Below are positions 57,821 to 64,000 of a stretch of 64,000 nt of DNA, piece by piece. The stretch's first letter is position 1; each line of letters starts with the position of its first letter. The DNA is taken from positions 292,001 through 356,000 of the forward strand of contig JARFJB010001948.1 in the NCBI GenBank assembly GCA_036346205.1, written 5' to 3'. Both the position numbers and the translations under genes were made by a program. Below the pieces are notes generated by a model. It ran no database searches and was not told where the DNA came from. It saw only the letters and a list, made by a program, of their open reading frames with translations. The stretch comes from Vesta saturnalis. Lineage: Eukaryota; Arthropoda; Insecta; Coleoptera; Lampyridae.

Positions 57821-60286
57821 CCGCAAAATTTCCGTACTTCTTCGTACACCTTAGCTCTAGTGTTGTCCGTTAGACTAGGATTGTCAGAATGTAGGTTATT
57901 TAGGGTGTCCACCCAATTAGTTTTTCTGGTAGGTTCGTTTTAGTTTGATAAGTTTAGGTTAGTTCTTTTCTCTTTGTGGGCTAGCTTAGATTTGTTGTGG
58001 ATATTTTTCGAGGAACAATATGTAGTGGAGGTAGTGTGATATAGTTTGAAAATCTTAAGAAAAATTGAGTAACATACTTATTTTTTGTTTGCTGGTAATA
58101 AAAAAAATTAATTCAGTATATTGATGAATTTTATTATTTTAGATTGCTAGTAGAAAAGATATTTTTTTAAAATTATTTTAGTACAAATGTACAAACATGT
58201 AGATTGTTTAGTTTGCTAATTTGCTAATTCTATCATAAATTATCGTCTGGATGTCTTCGTATATATCAATACAGTTGTTTAGACAAAGTCGGTCGTATGT
58301 CATAGTGACAGCCTGGTTTGTTTAGCTTGTGTAAATATTGTTGAGAACTTATTTGACTATAGTCGGTAGTATTATATTGCGTGCATTCCTGAATTGACGA
58401 CAGCCTTGTTTTTTTATAGTTGAGTTTCCATGTGAAGTGATGAGTGGTTATTTACCGAATCTAAGTACTTTTGATGAGGGGACAGAGGATTGCTTCCCTT
58501 TTTCGTTCAGTTGGGGTTGAGGTTTCGAGCTTGAAAGTAGAAGTAGGAAACAATTGAGATGTAGTCACGAATTGTAATTGTGATTAAGCGAAGCGCTTCG
58601 CAATTTGGTAGGGATAGTACAACATCGGTGCTAAGCTAAGTAGCAGTTCTATTTTATGCGGTTATAAAATTATAGGTACACCCTTGACAAATATCGTTTA
58701 CAGTCTTATCGAGGAATTCCGGGTTAAATAAGCCGAAGATTTCCAATTTAGCATTGTGCTGACGAAAGAAACAGCGTCTTACCTGTAACAGTATTAGGTC
58801 ATCTGGTCATTTGATTACTTATGGGGTAGGTTAAAAAACATTGTGAGGTCAAAGGAATTTGGAGCACCATTCCCCACATTTTTATAATAGAAATGGAGAT
58901 TGGTGTTTTTTTCCAAGAAAGAAATCTCATGCTAAAGAGGAATATACGCTCTTTTCAAAGACACCGTTTGTTAAAATCCGTTAATGGTAATCGAAGTTAT
59001 TACATTAAATTTACACTTCTTCCACCGTAAGAAAAAATACGACAAAATTCTTGGAAACTTCAAACCGGTTATTTTGGATGAATCATTAAACATTTGAATG
59101 CAATATATATCTAAATTTTTATAGCCATTATGTTTAATTGACAATTTTTCTAAACGTTACCAACACTCATCATAAGCCGCTCCATTTACTTTTTAAAAGG
59201 CACATATTTAAACCAAGTTTCGCCAACACCGTTAGAGACACTTGGCAATATTTGGAAGGATGTCATCACGTCCAGAAAGGACAAGACGAATTCAAACCTT
59301 AGTATCGTCTCAAAAAGTTGTGGAATGAGATTGGTCCCGGTGGACGGCATCACTAATTCGAATGTCTAAAGAGTTGCTCTAGTATTAATTGTAATGACGG
59401 TATTGACTTTTCAATCTTTTTTGGGCTGACATCAGCTCAACGAAACTACAAAAAATTACATAAAGGGGCTTTAGCCATGAGCTTTGGCATAAAAAAATTG
59501 CAAATATTTTTATGGTGATAATTTTAATATGTCAGTGATCATACACTATTACAAACTTTGTTACCTAATTGTAAGAAAATTCCACGGATGGTTTTGTAAT
59601 CTGCTTACATTATAACATTGCGTTTAAAAAAGGTTTAAAAGGGTCAAATTCATTGTACAGGCTGCCGTCTAATGAATTTGTTCCAAAATGTAGTTTTTCA
59701 TTTTTTTGTCACAAATATTAATATCCAAAGATACATTACCAAAAGCACTGTGTCTGATCATACATTATCTAACGTTAAACAATAATGTGTGTCAAATTTG
59801 TTATTATATTGCAGACAAAAAGAATTAGAATCCTATCTTAAACTAAGGATTTATCGGTCTGTATAAAATGGATGTATTTGTATGGTGAAATAATTCCAAC
59901 TGTTCTAAATATAGCGTTTGTTAGATCATAACTATGGCTATTGTTAGAACATAAATAATGTTATTATCGGCTGCAAATGTTTAACAGTATAAACTAGGCA
60001 ACGGGGATGAGCCAAAAAATTTATTAAAGTAAACTATTTATACTTTATGTGAAAGCTTTCTGAAATATCCTTTCCACAGTAACAAGTAAAATTATAACTA
60101 ACTGTATAATACAAATAAAATTGTGAATACCGAAAAAAATATCTTACAGTATGTAAAATGGAAACTACAAACGGCAATAAAACATAAATCGAAAATTATT
60201 TCCTTAATATATACCTACAAAACATGCAACATGTATGTTAAAATATTAATAATACCAAGTAATACAAAATGATTCTAATAATTCAC
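57821..60286. other. AT-rich non-coding DNA
   Basis: Nothing recognised apart from a possible transposase scrap at 58810-58860. Confidence 0.5.
58810..58860 (+). pseudogene. Possible mariner transposase C-terminal scrap
   Basis: Seventeen codons read FDYLWGRLKNIVRSKEF, like the conserved LDFFLWGxLK block that carries the third catalytic Asp in the DD41D copies. Nothing around it aligns further, so chance is possible. Confidence 0.3.
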
Positions 60287-60870
60287 AACTATATAGTTTA
60301 AAATCACAAATTCAGAAAGAATAATAACTAATATAACTAATGTACCGCGCACGCGCTCTCATACACACACGCACACACGCACACATGCACACACGCACAC
60401 ATGTATACGCGCACACATGCACACGCGCACACGCACATACGCACACGCGCACACCCACACACACGCCCACACCCACACATTTAACACATGTGTGTAAGTA
60501 ATACAACTATATAGTTTAAAATCACAAATTCAGAAATAATAATAACTGATATAACTAATGTAACGCGCACGCGCTCACATCCACACGCACACAAGCTCAC
60601 ACGTACACACTCATACATGCACACACGTACACACGCATACGCGCACACACGCACACATGCACACACGCACACACGCACACACTTACACACGCACACATGC
60701 ACACACGCACACACACACACACTTACACACGCACACACGCACACACGCACACACACGCACACACGCACACACGCACACACGCACACACGCACACACCCAC
60801 ACACGCACACACACACGCACACACACAGACGCACACACGCACACAGGAACAGACGCACACGCACACGCAC

Positions 60871-60914
<44 letters not shown>

Positions 60915-60940
60915 GCACACACAGACACACTCACACATTT
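60287..60940. repeat. Duplicated flank-plus-microsatellite unit (CA/CG-rich)
   Basis: AACTATATAGTTTAAAATCA, CAAATTCAGAAA and AATGTA(C/A)CGCGCACGCGCTC occur at 60287-60357 and again at 60505-60577, each followed by CACACG-type microsatellite (60358-60480 and 60578-60940). So the flank was duplicated together with the repeat. Confidence 0.9.
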
Positions 60941-61079
60941 TTAAAGATAATTTTCAATTTAAATTATGTTCTGTAACCTTTGATTTGTTTTTTGTGAGGT
61001 TGTTTTCGTGCGGGATATCTCACTAGGTAGACTCCTTTTAACAGTGAACAATCCAGGTGGCAGGCATGTGTACGCATCA

Positions 61080-63540
61080 CAGGCAGTAAGGTAACCACCA
61101 CCCTTACATTGGAGTTCTTAACATTAGGTCTCCGATTTTCTGACATTTTGTTCCTATCTGAAGCACACGTTTCATCTGAAAGCTCCAATTCATCCGACTT
61201 GCAATTTCCTCAATAGAATTTTCACTTTAACCTTCGATACAAATGAGGCATATGTGCCTATCTCAAGAACAACATTGCTTGCAAGAGGATTTCTTCCGTG
61301 GAGGATAATTTGTGAAATTCTACTGTTGCATTTATAGGTTTCCTACTGACAGTAATTTTCAAGACTTCTTAGATTACCTTAGTTTGAATGTTGATTATTT
61401 TCTGTCTCAGTTTCCATCTTGCGATATCTCAGTTGTGGGAGACTTCAATGTTCATAACTCTAATTGGCTTCAATTTGCTTTTACTACTAATCCTGCTGGG
61501 CATAGTGCAGAAACATTTGCTATTCCTTGTGATCCCACACAAATGATTCCAGATCACACAAGAATCCTTGATAACCCTAAGCATACTCCATATCTTCTAG
61601 ATATTTTTCTTACATCAAACCCACTGGTTGATAACACTTCAGTTCTTTCCCCTCTGGGTTTATATGACCTTTGCCTAATATAAATAAATAGAAATAACTG
61701 CCCCTAATTCCTTTGTTGCTCGCAACACTGTTAGAACCTAGTGGTGCTCTAAGTCAGCTAAATGGAGTGATTTACGGGACTTCTTTGCAACCTTTCCATA
61801 ACGTGAATCTAATTTTAAGTCGTCCTCTTCTTCGGACATTGCTCTTTCAGTATCTGAAGTCATCCTCATGGGTACGGAGTTATACATTTATAAAAAACAA
61901 AACCATGTAGGTCATTCACGTTCCCAACCCTAGTTTAGTAAGGCTTGTGCTGATGCAATATATTTTAATTATAAATTTTATACCTCCTAAATGGAAATCT
62001 AATAAAACGGTTCAGAGTTATACAGAAAACGTTGGTGTTACAAATACCTGCTAAAGTGTTATCACTGAAGCTAAAAAGTTGTTTAAACAATGAAAATGCA
62101 ATGAACTAGCCACACATCCTTTGGACAGTCGTCAATTTTGGTCTTTAGCTAAAGCCATCAGTAAAAACATTGGTACATCTTCATCCCTCTCCCTCTGAGA
62201 TCTTTTGACGGATATGTAGTGGCTGATTCTGTAGACAAAGCCAATGTTTTTGTGGATTTATTTATATCAAACTCGTGTGTCAATGATTCTGGAAAACATG
62301 TACCCCATGTCAACTCTTCTTCATGCTCTATAAAACCAATTCATTTTCGATACCAGCTCCTAGGCTCGATTGTCAGTAGGCCCAAACGGTATACCAGCTG
62401 TCGTCTTAAAGAAATGTTCACCCGAATTAGTACTAGTCTATTCGATCTCTATATCTTTTGGAGAATTTCCTTCATCATGGAAGCTAGCAAATGTTCAACC
62501 CCTTCCCCAAAAAGACGATAAGATCGATCCTTCGAACTACCGATCAGTTGCCATCAATTATATTTTGTCTAAAATCATGGAAAAAATCAATCAATCAGCA
62601 AGTGCTCTCTTTCCTTGAAGCTAACAAACTCCTTAGTAACCACCAATTTGGTTTAGGGGGAGTCGTTCATCAGGTGATCTCTTCCATAGATGACCCAAGT
62701 TTGGAACAATACATTAAAACAATCCGGTGAAACAGTTGTAGTCGCTTTAGATATCTTAAAGGCATTTTACCAAGTTTGGCATGAGTGTTTACGTGCCAAA
62801 CTCACCTTTTCCAAAGAAATTAGCATTAACGCAGGCAAGCCACAGACACCACTTATAGCGCCTACACCTTTTATGCTATACATCACTAACCCGATCCATT
62901 GCTTTGCTGACGACAGCACTTTTCATTGTAGTTCATCTCAGTCTAGTCATAATAGTAATCCACCTTCGATCTGAAATCAAGGTATTAAAGATTAAACGGC
63001 GATTTCAATCAACAAAGGCATTCAACGTATTCTCGAATGGGGAAACATAATCTAGTTAAATTTAATGCTAATAAAACTCAGTGTTGCCTTGTGTCCGTCA
63101 AAAAAGATCGATCATTTCTTGTTGTAAGTATGATTGGCTCAAATCTCAACTTTTCAAACCATATTACTGTTGGAATGACTGTATCTTTAAACTGTCATGG
63201 GTTGACTATCTTCTGTCAACTACCAAAACAGCTACTCGTAAAATAGGATTATTGTACAGATCTAAGCAGTACTTTACCTCCCGACAACTCTTTTTGCAGG
63301 CCCAAATACGACCTCACCTAGAATAGAATTCTCAATACGCTCTCAATATCGTTGATCGTATTCAAAAAAGAGCTATTAGGCTTATATATGACCCGTCCTT
63401 ACCGTATGACATACAGTCCTTTGGGCATAGATGAATCGTTTCAGTTCTTTCTTTGTATTATCGGTAGTGCAATGTCTATTGGACCACCCCGCACAACTGT
63501 AACCAATTTTAATGTGAGAAGCTTGTTTACGTTAAGTTTT
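61080..63540 (+). pseudogene. Jockey-like LINE, endonuclease and reverse transcriptase, degenerate
   Basis: The endonuclease is seen as FSDILFLSEAHVSSE near 61130 and as the open frame 61312-61683 with QFPSCDISVVGDFNVHNSNW. The reverse transcriptase has GPNGIPAVVLKKCSPEL (62378), SSWKLANVQPLPQKDDKIDP, NYRSVAINYILSKIMEK, NHQFGLGGVVHQ, VVVALDILKAFYQVWHE (62735), INAGKPQTPL (usually GVPQGS) and catalytic CFADDSTFHCSSS (62905). LEWGKHNLVKFNANKTQCCL and LFLQAQIRPHLE close the core, and IQKRAIRLIYDPSLPYDIQS is near 63360. Many stops and shifts occur. The 5' end, with ORF1, is absent. It is related to 41040-42570. Confidence 0.9.
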
Positions 63541-63582
63541 CAATAAGTAAAATGTAATGTTTTAATAAAAACATAAAAAGAC

Positions 63583-63654
63583 TTCCCTCGAATGGGATTC
63601 GAATCCAGCGTCTTATATAATCTAGTCACGCGCTTCCCACTGCGCCAACCGGTT
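63583..63654 (-). pseudogene. tRNA-derived sequence (SINE head or tRNA pseudogene)
   Basis: On the minus strand GGTTGGCGCAGTGGGAAGCGC gives a D arm and A box, and GGATTCGAATCC a B box. The D stem pairs (GCGC/GCGC), but the acceptor and T stems do not close properly. It separates the LINE end from the mariner relic. Confidence 0.6.
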
Positions 63655-63659
63655 TATAC

Positions 63660-64000
63660 TTTGCTCGTAAAATTTTGTGGTTGCTGGTTGAAGAATTACG
63701 CGACGGCGTCTTGTATTTCAGTATCCGATTCAAAGAGTCTACCTCTCAATACCTTTTTCAGTGGTCGAAAGATATGGAAATCGCAAAGCGATAAATCGAC
63801 TGTAGGGTGGATGTTCTAAAACCCTAAATTTTTTTCTTATTGCTGATGAAGCTTATTCAGAGTTTCGTTCGATAGATTTGCATTAATGTTCACTCTGTGT
63901 TCTTTAAATTTTATCAGCAACGGTCCTTTGTTGCAAAAAAAGTGTTAGCATCACATTGCCTGAGGAAGGTTGTGGCTTAAACTTTTTTGGTGGTGGTAAC
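63660..64000 (-). pseudogene. Mariner (DD34D-type) transposase relic, antisense, cut by window end
   Basis: Read leftwards from 64000: PPKKFKPQPSSGNVMLTLFF, then after shifts LNKLHQQ and, near 63790, VDLSLCDFHIFRPLKKVLRG, RLFESDTEIQDAV and FFNQQPQNF. This is the block around the third catalytic Asp of mariner transposases (PPYSPDLxPxD...F), preceded by a remnant HPPYS in another frame. The second Asp region is deleted. It differs from the DD41D copies in sequence and spacing. It would continue outside the window. Confidence 0.75.

Overview
This window looks like a repeat-dominated piece of an arthropod nuclear genome, most likely an insect. Reasons: long CA/GT and TA microsatellites, AT-rich non-coding DNA, many decayed retroelements and Tc1/mariner-type transposons, tRNA-derived SINEs, and the DD41D-type mariner transposases with an N-terminal helix-turn-helix that are common in insect genomes. 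I find no host protein gene that I can defend. Almost every open frame is a broken transposon gene, a microsatellite translation, or the antisense shadow of one.

Layout. 1-1985: two CA microsatellite blocks. 2700-3862: LINE reverse-transcriptase relic. 3880-6240: anonymous AT-rich DNA. 6316-10148: a truncated mariner relic, then a large mariner-type element with ~770 bp inverted arms. 10190-13870: Penelope-like tail fragment, tRNA-derived SINE, unclassified coding relic, antisense Penelope-like element (PLE A). 14036-17883: two copies of an interspersed element ending in a CA-rich microsatellite, with a SINE between them (12 bp target duplication). 17890-20880: LINE fragments flanking PLE E, whose 3' end is repeated in inverted orientation. 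21310-24890: tandem and inverted non-coding repeats. 25212-28948: the best-preserved PLE (B), with a 5'-truncated direct copy upstream. 28965-30797: second mariner-type element. 31608-33905: hairpin, two tRNA-like units, antisense PLE C. 33930-40850: Tc1/mariner relic, pogo/Tigger-type relic, GT microsatellite, PLE D. 41040-42570: LINE relic. 45978-48912: two opposed copies of the microsatellite-ended element around a MITE carrying a tRNA-like gene. 50236-53549: a MITE and a third DD41D element. 53640-56465: RTE-like LINE. 60287-60940: duplicated flank plus microsatellite. 61080-63540: LINE; 63583-64000: tRNA-like sequence and a mariner relic.

How the parts relate. Three themes recur. (1) At least five Penelope-like elements occur, with about ten hammerhead-ribozyme-like cores at their tails (TGA-N-(G/A)-A, a short stem, then GAAA). 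(2) Fold-back or snap-back inversions affect PLE tails, a SINE promoter, a tRNA-like sequence and one mariner element. (3) TA microsatellites flank many insertions. No intact protein is encoded, so any activity would have to be supplied from elsewhere in the genome. The many single-base frameshifts and palindromes could be partly assembly or read error, and I could not test this.
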